Source: Diphasiastrum complanatum
Lineage: Eukaryota; Streptophyta; Lycopodiopsida; Lycopodiales; Lycopodiaceae
DNA: 64,000 nucleotides
Assembly: GCA_029204225.1 (NCBI GenBank)
Contig: CM055105.1
Span: 49,981,720 to 50,045,719, forward strand
Direction of reading: 5' to 3'
A model generated the notes under the pieces. It did not search any database and had not been told where the DNA came from. It saw nothing but the letters and a program-made list of their open reading frames with translations. Position numbers and translations under genes: made by a program. Of the stretch, positions 55,348 through 64,000 are shown piece by piece (position 1 is the stretch's first letter; the number at the start of each line of letters is the position of its first letter).

Positions 55348-56253
55348 ATGCGGTATACACAGACAGCACTTGCTTCCTCACACTCCCTTCATGACCAGGG
55401 CTATCGACTGTCGTGGTTTTCTCAGGCATCCCACTTCCTTCTTGAGTCATTTGGTATCTCCATTACAGCGCTCCCATTAGGTACTCATCAGTATATCAGG
55501 CAATTTTTATATCGAGCATATCTCGATCGTACTTGGAGGGGACAGCTTGGGGTCAAACCCGCCTATTACTGGACTCACTTTCTTGAGCTTGACATAGCAG
55601 GGCTCCCAGTTTTGCCACACTATTTGGACTCAGGATTATCACACAATCTCAGATTTACATTGGGAAAGCTCCGCGTGTCGTCACATCAGTTGGCTATTGA
55701 GATTGGGAGATTCCAGGGTATCCCGAGAGAGGCGCGGATTTGTCAGTTATGTTCCTTGGATGAGGTGGAGTTAGAGGAGCACTTCATCTTTAGGTGCCCA
55801 GTGTATTATGAGATCAGAGGGAGATACTTTTGTTTGTTTCGTGACACGCCGGTCACCCTACGATCACTCCCAGCTTATGAGGACTCCCGATGTGTTGCAC
55901 TCATGATACGAAAGATGTTCATACTGCGACAAGACTTGTGTCAGACAGCTCAGCAGAGTCACGTCTCTCAGCCTCAGATCACTTCTTTCTTCTCCAGGAG
56001 GAGAGGACGAGACCTAGTATTTGATGATGATGATGATGATGATGGTGACGACTTACCTGCCCATAGAGATCGGAGACAATGTCCCACCTATACTCATGCT
56101 GCAGCACGAGCTACTCGACCTATCACGAGGAACCCTCATCCTCCTAGACGACGTCAACGACCACCAGTGGTCCTTCATGCTACTGCTCTCATTACATCCT
56201 TTTATAGCATCAGCAGGACAAGATTGGTTGATAGTGTCATACCTTATTCATGA
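55348..56253 (+). CDS. LINE ORF2 C-terminal domain with zinc knuckle
   Basis: An open 301-residue frame; the first ATG is probably not a true start, because coding similarity continues upstream ('QRVQALPDAD'). Residues about 125-170 form the RT-associated zinc region typical of LINE C-termini: 'LAIEIGRFQGIPREARICQL', then CxxC, 'ELEEHFIFRCPVYYEIRGRY'. The Cys-His-Cys spacing is intact. An Asp-rich stretch (eight in a row plus neighbours) and a basic Pro/Arg tail follow. The enzyme domains are missing. It stays open although truncated, so insertion may be fairly recent. Confidence 0.72.
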   Translation: MRYTQTALASSHSLHDQGYRLSWFSQASHFLLESFGISITALPLGTHQYIRQFLYRAYLDRTWRGQLGVKPAYYWTHFLELDIAGLPVLPHYLDSGLSHNLRFTLGKLRVSSHQLAIEIGRFQGIPREARICQLCSLDEVELEEHFIFRCPVYYEIRGRYFCLFRDTPVTLRSLPAYEDSRCVALMIRKMFILRQDLCQTAQQSHVSQPQITSFFSRRRGRDLVFDDDDDDDGDDLPAHRDRRQCPTYTHAAARATRPITRNPHPPRRRQRPPVVLHATALITSFYSISRTRLVDSVIPYS

Positions 56254-56448
56254 CATTTAGCAGTATATATGCTCCCACATGTTCCAGATATCATCACATC
56301 TACTTCAGTTCATAGCATTTAGATTTGTTATTTCTGTTATCGTTTTGGAGACGTTTCATACGCTCCCATGGATACCACATACCTGACATGTACATTTACT
56401 AGTCTTATATGCCTTTTGGCATGGAAAAGACATTAATAAAACTTTCTT

Positions 56449-56452
<4 letters not shown>

Positions 56453-56515
<63 letters not shown>
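56453..56515. repeat. (TC)n tail of the LINE
   Basis: Uninterrupted TC repeat following 'actttctttcttt', probably grown from the LINE's 3' tail. Confidence 0.9.
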
Positions 56516-56520
<5 letters not shown>

Positions 56521-56546
56521 TGTCAGAATTTGTCATACAAATTCTA

Positions 56547-56612
56547 GATGGAGTTACTAGTCCTACTAGCACTCACATAAACCAAGCATAGAGATTAAAG
56601 AGAAATCAGATT
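56547..56612. repeat. Fragment of the left LTR of element C
   Basis: Direct near-identical copy of about 50,665-50,732 ('tagatggagttactagtcc' to 'agagaaatcagatta'). A short 'tgtcagaatt' precedes both. Confidence 0.75.
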
Positions 56613-58170
56613 ATTGGAAAGCAACAATGAAGATCCTTAGTCAAGGTGTGATCTTTGATGAAGATCATTCCCCCAGGCTTAAAGAGCATGAAAAACAAGT
56701 AACCATTGAGTTTATTCCCGTGATAGATTCCAAAGAGGAGGTAGTTAGCTAACAATCTTATGGGCCACAAGAGCAAGAGCACATGTGATGACTCAAGGAA
56801 GTGCAAGAAATAGCTAAGACCATGGAACACATGGTGACCATTTTCCTCACCAACTAAGAAGTTGCCAAGGTGGTGTTGGGAAACGATCAAGGAGGGGAAA
56901 ATCTTGTAAGAGGGTGAAAGTAGTGACCAAGGAGCGAGATGCTAAAGGCAACTACATCAAGAGAGACAAGAGACAAATTGCTCTTATGACTACTATTTTG
57001 GATTTGCACAAGCCGTGTTCATTTCACGAAGTAGTGAAGGAGAAAGTATGGCAAGATACCATGCAAGAGGAGTAAGACTCCATTATGTAGAACGACACAT
57101 GGGAGCTTGTGGACTTTCCAAATGGGAAGTTGCCTATTGGTTGCAAGTGGGTCTATAAGACCAAGTTCTAGGTACATGGAACCATAGAATAGCATTAGGT
57201 GAGGTTGGTTGCCAAAGGTTTTGCTCTTGTGGCAAAGATGTCTTCCATCAAAACTCTTTTGGCATTGGTAACATATTTTAATTGATGTTGAAGAGATGGA
57301 TGTCCAAGAGTGCCTTTCTGAATGGGCATTTGCAAAAATTCTACATGGACCAGCTGCAAGGCTTAAAGCCAAGGTTGAGGAGTGGCTGGTATGTAGGCTT
57401 AAGAAAGCCCTTTATGGTTTGAAACATGCACCGAGGGCATGGTATAGTCATATCGATGACTATTGCAAAAAACAAAATTTCAGAAGGGTTATTTATATAC
57501 CATTTTTTATGTCATGAGGGAGAAATAGGACATCCAAGTCACTGTTTTCTATGCAAATGACTCAGTCATTATTGGTAGCAATGAAAGTCTATTGCTGAAG
57601 GCAAACAAAATCTTTCACATCAATTTCACATGAAAGCTTTGGGTTTGCTATGCTACCTTCGAATATAATTTTGGAAAAGAGAGAATAGCCTCTCTATTTC
57701 TAGGATACACCGATGATGGTGACCTTTAGTTGGAGGGTCATACGAATGTTAATTGGGCTAGTGATAGGGATGACTATAGGTGATTTATGGGCTATACATT
57801 TAGCTTGGGGTCTAGAATTACTTTATAGTGCAACCTACGGTGGCATTATCATCCACAGGGACTGAATATAGGGCAATTACAAGGGTTGCATGTGAGGCTA
57901 TATGAATGAGGTGACTACTTGATGTGTAGATCATTCAAGTGGGTCCTACAATTTTGTATTGTGATAGCCAGAGTTGGCCAAGAATCACGTGTCATACAAG
58001 GACAGAGCATATCGAGGTGGACCAACAATTCATACGAGAGGAAGTGCATTGTGGAAAGATATAGCTTGAGTATATTGATTGTACGATTGAGGATATGCAG
58101 TCCCTTACACAATACAATGCAAGGCAATGGAAGAAATATCAAAGCAAATGGTTGATGTTGCACTCAAATC
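56613..58170 (+). pseudogene. Very decayed copia element E (RT to RNase H)
   Basis: Copia landmarks in order on the plus strand through many stops and shifts: 'LPIGCKWVYKTKF', 'RLVAKGFALVAKMSSIKTLL' (57,130-57,270), 'KKALYGLKHAPRAWYSHIDD' (57,400-57,460), 'VTVFYANDSVIIGSNE' where YVDD would be (57,540), 'HTNVNWASDRDDYR' of RNase H (57,745) and a 'FCIVIARVGQESRVIQG' block near 57,955. Gag and integrase are not recognisable in 56,613-57,000. Much older than copia A or B. Confidence 0.7.
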
Positions 58171-58915
58171 TACTTGCAGTAGGCATGATTATTCATCCTC
58201 TATTTTGTGTGACGGGCCAAGAAAGATGTTAAGCTTTTATTTGGATTAATGGACTACATTGGCATGTATAGCAAGGGAGATTCGGACCTTGAATCAAAGT
58301 GGCCTACGCAATGGAGTTTATATTGACATAGAGTGGGGTCAATGTTATTTAAAAAGGTGGCACGCAGGCTTGAGTTGCAACACCTATAGATTGGTGAGAG
58401 ACTCAATTCAAGTACATCAAAAATACAAAAGATGGCCTTACGAGTTCCAAGTCAAGGAATTAGTGCGTCCCTTTGTGAGAGGAGTTGGGGCACTTTTTCT
58501 AGGATTCACACAAGGAAAAGGAACAAATAAGTTGGTTTGTGTTTCTTGAGCAAAGTGAAGAAATATGATATGAAGTTGGATGAACTGTAGATGGAAGAGG
58601 ACTTAAGTGAGTGCAACGAAGAGGGCCTAATGAACAACGAAGAGATAAAAACAATTGATAACGACATTCTAGATGCTCTTTGGGATGCTCAAGCTAGAAC
58701 AAATGCTCGTTTATTAGCTGCTCATTGTTGGAGAGACCCTTGAAGCAATCAAGGAAGTCGATGAAGCCATTGATGAGGATTCACAGGGCTTTGAGGAGGA
58801 CATTGATATTATAGTTGAAATTGGAGAATAAGACATCACTCACACGTAGATATTTTTTAGAAAACATTATGATTGTATTTTCTTATGTCTTTTGCCATTG
58901 ATTAGTCAATAGAAA
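58171..58915. other. Coding-like remnants of unknown origin
   Basis: Plus-strand blocks at 58,259-58,549 ('KYKRWPYEFQVKELVRPFVR') and 58,560-58,830 ('DNDILDALWDAQARTNARLL', 'EAIKEVDEAIDEDSQGFEED'). The second is acidic and helical and ends at TAA near 58,830. No family recognised. They may belong to the 3' part of the element that carried copia E. Confidence 0.3.
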
Positions 58916-59607
58916 TTCATGTCTTTTGAATTATCGATTCACAATCTTTGATTTGAATCATAGATGCCCAGAAACGCGTTTCTAAAACCGCGTTTCTAAA
59001 ACCGCGTTTCTGAGAAACGCGTTTCTATACCCAGAATCGTTAAATTTTTTTTTTTTTTTTTTTTTTTTTTTGGCAAAAATAGCTTATGGCTGAAATTCTT
59101 TTAGGGGATCAATGGTCAAACCAGCATTTTGCCTCTCAGAAGTGCAGTAGATGGCACAAACAGATCTTATTTTCAATAGCTATTTGGTTGTTATTTGCTC
59201 TGGTTTTCAATAACTACTCAGGGGGTTCGGGGGGCGGTCCCCTGAGAAACAGGGGGTCCAGGGGCTGCCGGTAGACCTCGGCCCTGACGGTAAGGCCTCT
59301 TTATGATTTGGCCTTCCAACTCCCTGAGCGAAAACACACTTACTGGGACCATCTGTGATCGTAACGAACAGGCTAGAGGTTAGTTTTGAATTTTTATCCT
59401 TGACAGAACCCAACATGGATTAATGCACCTGAACTGGACCATCCTGCACCCGAAACAGTCGGCAAATTACACAGTAATTATGCTCTTAATTAGAGCTTTC
59501 ATCTGATACCCATATTGCCCCAAAAAAAAAAAAACAAAACGTTCCTGGAATTTTTTTTTAAATTTCAGAAACACGTTTCAGAAACGCTGGGCATCTATGA
59601 TTTGAAT
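58916..59607. repeat. Tandem-repeat unit interrupted by MITE 1
   Basis: 'tcttttgaattatcgattcacaatcttt' before the MITE and 'tttgtgtttgaaatttcac' after it match consecutive parts of the units at 60,892-61,295. Removing the MITE and one target copy restores the unit. Confidence 0.65.
58959..59599 (+). mobile_element. hAT-like MITE 1 (641 bp)
   Basis: Perfect 13-bp terminal inverted repeats CATAGATGCCCAG (58,959-58,971 and 59,587-59,599) are flanked by a perfect 8-bp target duplication ATTTGAAT (58,951-58,958 and 59,600-59,607). Eight bases is the hAT signature. Inside the left end are four copies of a CGCG palindrome motif (GAAACGCGTTTC or AAACCGCGTTTC), and the right end has two degenerate ones. 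The core holds a 27-T run and a GC-rich hairpin-prone middle. No transposase is encoded. Confidence 0.85.
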
Positions 59608-59807
59608 TTTGTGTAATTTTGTGTTTGAAATTTCACTATATAATTGTAGTTTGTGACTTTCAATTTGTTGTGTATTTCTACTTCACCATTGTGTATTTTC
59701 GCGTTCAGGAACGTGATCCGGGATTTCCCATTAGGATTTCAAACCTGCCAATATGGGGTATCATGTGAAAGGATTTCAAAAGAGCGGTTCTATTGCTTGG
59801 TTTCAGA

Positions 59808-60604
59808 CACAGTTGCAGCGCGATTCCCGAATCGCGATCAGAATCGCGATCCCGATTCGCGATTCGGGATTTTCCCAGAATCGTGTAGAATCGATTTTTT
59901 TTTTTTTTGAAATTTTTTTAGGCAATATGGGTATCAGATGAAAGCTCTGATCGAGGGGATTATGACTGTAAGCTCTGATCGAGGGGATTATGATTGTGTA
60001 GTTTGCCGACTGTTTCAGGTGCGAAACACCAAAAAGTGTGATTTCACTCAGGGAGTTGGAAGGCCAGATCATGAAGAGGCCTTACCGTCGAGGCCTTACC
60101 CCGGACCCCCTGTTTCTCGGGGGGCTACCACCCCCCGAACCCCCCGTTTCTCAAGGGGCTATCACCCCCCGAACCCCCTAGAGCTTCCTGCTATATAGAC
60201 ACTGTAGATAAAAATGCTACCACCCCCCTGTAGATAAAAATGGGGTCCAAATGCGCGCCGAGAGGGGCCCAATATTTATGCCCCCAACTGCCATTGCACT
60301 TACATCTCCAGTGAAACGATTGCAAAAGTGATCATCATCCATACAATTGATAGTCCAAACTGTAGCATTAACATTTACTGAAAACCAGAGCAAATGACAA
60401 CCGGATAGCTACTGAAAATAAGATCTGTTTGTGCCTCATCTACTGCACTTCTGAGAGGCAAAACACTGGTTTGACCATTGATCCCCTAAAAAAATTTCAG
60501 CCATAAGCTATTTTTCCAAAAAAAAAAAAAAAAAAAAAAATTATTTATTTATTTATTTTTTGGCTAATCCCAGACCCAGCAAATCGCGATTCGGTGCAAC
60601 TATG
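59808..60604 (-). mobile_element. hAT-like MITE 2 (797 bp)
   Basis: Terminal inverted repeats CA(C/T)AGTTGCA at 59,808 and 60,604 are flanked by a perfect 8-bp duplication GTTTCAGA (59,800-59,807 and 60,605-60,612). Next to the ends are clusters of GAATCGCGAT-type palindromes (59,820-59,895 and 60,580-60,592). The core is the MITE 1 core in opposite orientation: 60,395-60,520 pairs with 59,076-59,220, 60,028-60,096 with 59,268-59,335, and 59,922-59,946 with 59,497-59,523. A 28-bp tandem duplication lies at 59,943-59,998. No coding capacity. Confidence 0.82.
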
Positions 60605-60860
60605 GTTTCAGATAGTTAACCCCCAACATCTGCTAGTCATTTTATCAGATATTGAAGCAAATTGGTTTTGCAGATACGGATTTGCAGATATAACATTGGC
60701 TAATCATTTCATTTGTATCTGCCTCAGTATTTCTGCTGCTATTCATTGGTCATTTGGATTGCAACTAGCTGTGGATCCCTCCACAATGACAAAAAAATTT
60801 GCAAATTTTTTCCTTTATAGAGTTTCTGGCGATCCAGATTGCACGACCCGGATTGTTTTT

Positions 60861-60882
60861 GCAGCGGATCGTGATCCGCTGC
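60861..60882. repeat. Near-perfect 22-bp palindrome
   Basis: GCAGCGGATC, two bases, then GATCCGCTGC: 10-bp perfect arms. It lies just before the tandem repeat array and resembles neither MITE palindrome set. Confidence 0.85.
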
Positions 60883-60891
60883 AACACAGCC

Positions 60892-61295
60892 AAAGTGTTG
60901 CATGTATGAAATTGAATGAGTTTTCTTTTTTGAATTTAGGTTGAATCTTTTGAATTATTGATTTGCAATTTCGATTTGAAATCTACATAATTTGGTGTTT
61001 CAAACTTGTTTGAAATTTTAAGGTATAACTGTAATTTGCAATTTTGGAATTATTGTGTATTTCTACTTCATCAATGCCCAATTTAAATATAACCAAAGTG
61101 TTGCATGTATGAATTTGAATAAGATTTCTTTTTTTGATTTAGGTTGAATCTTTTGAATTATTGATTCACAATCTTCAATTTGAAATCTACATAATTTGTT
61201 GTTTGAAATTTGCGATGTTGAAGTTGTTGTGCATTTCTATTTCATCAATGCCCAATTTAAATATAACGTGTTGCATGTATGGATTTGAATTTGTT
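60892..61295. repeat. Tandem repeat array, units of about 170-203 bp
   Basis: 'gtgttgcatgtatg' starts units at 60,895, 61,098 and 61,268. Full units share 'ttgaatcttttgaattattg' and 'tgcccaatttaaatataac'. The interrupted unit at 58,916-59,6xx extends the array leftwards, so both MITEs lie within or beside it. Confidence 0.8.
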
Positions 61296-63608
61296 GAAAT
61301 ATTAGTTTAACAGTACCATGGCAACATTTATAGCCACATCATCAGTACTTGCCATGCAACCCTACAATGTTCAATCTAGTTCTCCCTTGATTGACCCTGA
61401 TTATCGTAGTCTGCCTATAACTGTCATCGATTATAACCTCAGTTAGAGCCTAAGCTCCCTAGAAATTTTTAAATGCAAGACATGTAGTTGCTGTCGATGG
61501 TTGTGGATGTAACATACTACTCTTTGACATTTATGTCCTTAGAAATGAAGCCTAATAAATACATTTGAATGCTTTCAACCCTCTCCCAAGAATCTTTTGC
61601 CTAGATTGGACTCTTGGAGCAACTACACAAGAAGTGCATGGCTATGCGCAATTGTGATGTGGTTAAATGAGGAAGGGTCCATCAATTGTGTCATTTGGAT
61701 CACTTGTCACGTGAGCTCTTAGTGATTTTCTGACTAGGCGAAGCATCTCTTTTCTGGGACGGGATATGGTTGTATGGGCACTATGGTTGCTCTGTAGTGG
61801 TGAGATCGGTGATGTTAGTGTGGTTTTTTTAAGAAAGGGCGTGAACATAGTTGTAATCAAACGATTGGCTGGAGACTTCGTGTCCAGCATCATAGTATCA
61901 GTGAACTTTGATAGGATCTTCTAAAGAAATCTAGTTGAACATAGTTGAAGTAGCTTGATTAAGGTCTTTCATTAAGATTGGGTCATAGGTCGCAATGCCT
62001 TTTAATGTCAAATGTAAGCTGTTAAAACTATCATCTGTTTTTCCAATTTTTGTAGCTATTATTTCATTTGGAAGCAGATTAGTTTCCCAATTCTAGTAGC
62101 TATTATTATTCATGCTTAAGAAAATGTTGTGTGATCGATTGCCATTCTTAATGCGATTGCATTATGTTGGGGTGTAAACTATATGGTGTAGGGCGATGGT
62201 GAATTTTTGATACAGCCAAATCCCCAGAAGAGAAAGGTGTCAGAAAGCACTAGAGAAAGAACACTGGACCTGTACGAGGTATTTCTTTTGGACCTTTCTG
62301 TTCTCAAGCAATTAAGGATAAAAAAAAAAAAATTCATTGATTTTTGTGACACTGTTTTTAGTAAATCTGCCTTGTTTCTATAGAAGATTGTTAAAATGAT
62401 ATTGTTATTCAAGCTGCAATTGTTGAAATGATAGTCTTTATAGCCACATATCTTATTATGTGTAGCCTAATTATGTTTTCTTCTAAAGAAGAACATCACA
62501 TGCTACAACTCTGGTTGAAGCAACATTCATAGTGGTGCATTATCGGATATGAGCTTAATAGTGTAATATTGATCATAAAAGGTTCACTACAGGGATTAAG
62601 CCAACTGTAGCAAAATTTCTTGACACTTCTTAAAGAATCATTTATTTCAAATTGTCAAGTTTTTTGAGTACTTCATTTGTTTAAACAAGTGAAACAACCA
62701 GCTTAATTGCAGATTCTGATATACTAGTAGCTAGTTTCAATGTATGTATGTTTAGAAAGGTGTGAATGTATTGAAAAGGAAAGTCGATTTTTTATTATAA
62801 CTCAGGCTCAGATGTTGACCTGTGCCAGTGCAGTTCTCAGTTAAGGGCTCCCAGTGTTTAGGGTGAGATTTCCCTGAGACTGGTTCTCCAATTAGGTGAT
62901 TACCAGAAAGAATTAGGCTATTATGATACCAGTAGTAGTGGAAGATGGGTGAGTCAAATAAAGAGGATGAAACGTGGGAAAAACTAAGGCCTCAAGTTAG
63001 TTATTGGGCTAACCACCCCAAACAGGTTCAATGACCAATGCCTTGGAGGCTAGTAAAAGCTTTGAAAATTAGTGTTTATCTCAGAACTCCTTGACGTATG
63101 CAAGAAGGAGAGAAGTAACAAACAATGCCATGAAAGGAGTTTGTTGTAGGGAGACCAATATGTGAGGCCAACTCTTTCTTCTGGTGTACTTATTAAAAGC
63201 TGAATCTATACCATCTTTGGTGATGGATGATGCTGACTCAGTTTTAGTACAGAGGGATTAGGGAATGAATTTTTTGGAAGAAGTCAGTTACTAAAAGGAA
63301 AACTTGCACTCGATGATTCTAACGTGTTTTATAAGCTTTTGGTGTGTATTTTATGGGAATGGAAGTAGATCTTAACTAGATTCACATTCGGAGGAATATA
63401 AAAAGCTAAATCATAATCTGTTTGTTGGTTTGGTGATGTCTTTGCATGGGATTACGAAGACATGAGAGGGCTACCTAATATTTTGTGCATACAATAGATT
63501 TAAAAGTCGATGCTATACTAATAAGTACACAGAAACTGAAGGCTGAATATGAGGGCTCAATATAAGTTTGGGTATTTATGCAACTTCACCCATATTTTTT
63601 TTGGGACC
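61296..63608. other. Long gene-free stretch
   Basis: About 2.3 kb without a frame, splice pattern or repeat match I can support. Small frames on either strand show no coding character. It could be intergenic or a long intron. Confidence 0.45.
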
Positions 63609-63626
63609 TGCAATGTACTGGAATTC

Positions 63627-63762
63627 GACCTATAATATACTGAAATTGAACTTGAAACTATGCATATTATAGGTCCGATTCCAGTATGTTTCAGTATATT
63701 ATAGGTCCAATGCAGTATATTATAGTACACAGATAAATATTCTGAAACATACTGGAATTGGA
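63627..63762. repeat. Nested inverted repeats
   Basis: GACCTATAATATACTGAAA at 63,627-63,645 pairs perfectly with 63,689-63,707. In addition 63,673-63,694 pairs with 63,741-63,762 (22 bp, one mismatch). The two hairpins overlap and compete. Confidence 0.85.
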
Positions 63763-63807
63763 CGCATTTACTCCTAATCCTCTTTGTTTTCTCTTTCTAC
63801 TTAGTAC

Positions 63808-63887
63808 TGATACCCATATTGAATGTATTTACATTTTTTTTTTTGCAATTCGCGATTCACGATTCGCAAATCACGAGTGCAACTATG
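63808..63887 (+). mobile_element. Right end of a third MITE of the same family
   Basis: 'ctgatacccatattg' (shared with the right part of MITE 1), a T-run, a cluster of CGCGATTC / CACGATTC motifs, and the terminus TGCAACTATG at 63,878-63,887, as in MITE 2. The next 8 bases, GTATAAAT, would be the target duplication, but no left end with the same 8 bases was found in this window. Confidence 0.6.
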
Positions 63888-64000
63888 GTATAAATGTTGT
63901 ACCGAGAATGGTGATTTGGGAAATTGGGAGTGTGTTGATTGTCAGAAATTGAACTCATTCACGATCAAGGTCTTCACGAACAAAACTTATAGTACTCACA

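Larger units (their letters stand above)
55317..56515 (+). mobile_element. 5'-truncated LINE with (TC)n tail
   Basis: The 3' end of a non-LTR retrotransposon: the C-terminal part of ORF2, a 3' UTR of about 190 bp with 'aataaaac', and a tail of TTTC units running into (TC)n. The 5' end is cut within the coding frame (open upstream of 55,348 to about 55,320). No target duplication could be seen. Confidence 0.7.

Noticed and set aside
58980-59040. CRISPR-like array at the MITE 1 end
   Set aside because: The units are short palindromes of about 12-16 bp with no spacers, in a eukaryotic context inside a terminal-inverted-repeat element.
59938-60198. Coding frame inside MITE 2
   Set aside because: The frame is short, spans a 28-bp tandem duplication and GC-rich hairpins, and has no counterpart in MITE 1.

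Overview
The window looks like repeat-dominated nuclear DNA of a land plant. It is AT-rich and intron-bearing, with several Ty1/copia elements that use initiator-Met-type primer sites, a LINE 3' end, short hAT-like elements and long dinucleotide microsatellites. I cannot name the species. Some protein families here are unfamiliar to me from seed plants, which might point to a seed-free plant, but that is only a guess. No intact host gene, tRNA, rRNA or CRISPR array was found. Nearly every coding region is broken, often by in-frame TAG/TGA codons that could come from C-to-T decay.

Layout. 1-9.1 kb: a large inverted repeat (463-2,553 against 3,985-6,083) carrying two decayed copies of an intron-containing, DNA-transposon-like gene, followed by a three-exon pseudogene (7,381-8,788). 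9.1-12.6 kb: a divergent pair of decayed genes around a 0.9 kb shared promoter region with two identical TATA boxes. The minus-strand gene starts with the exact histone H3 tail (MARTKQTAR). 12.9-14.9 kb: copies of an unrecognised 'YPCNF' domain gene, repeated in inverted orientation at 36.4-38.6 kb. 15.5-21.5 kb: full-length copia element A with two LTRs, PBS, PPT and 5-bp target duplication. 21.7-23.2 kb: a dispersed repeat and a GC-richer minisatellite. 25.7-30.0 kb: internally deleted copia element B. 30-35 kb, 40-41 kb, 44.6-45.3 kb and 1-323: pieces of an LTR family (R4) with an unrecognised gag-like protein. 38.8-39.65 kb: copia integrase fragment G. 46.4-47.2 kb: a possible CACTA-type remnant. 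49.1-49.5 kb: possible host exons. 50.6-54.9 kb: chimeric copia C with non-matching LTRs. 55-56.5 kb: copia fragment D and a 5'-truncated LINE. 56.6-58.2 kb: very old copia E. 58.9-61.3 kb: a tandem-repeat array invaded by two hAT-like MITEs with perfect 8-bp target duplications. Part of a third lies at 63.8 kb.

How parts fit together. Most sequence is nested or rearranged mobile DNA: gag, protease, integrase and RT/RNase H of copia elements, the gag-like and coiled-coil proteins of R4, and the transposon-like gene of the inverted repeat. The strongest candidates for something new are the H3-tail-mimic divergent gene pair with its bidirectional promoter, and the MITE family that keeps one core while carrying different palindromic ends.
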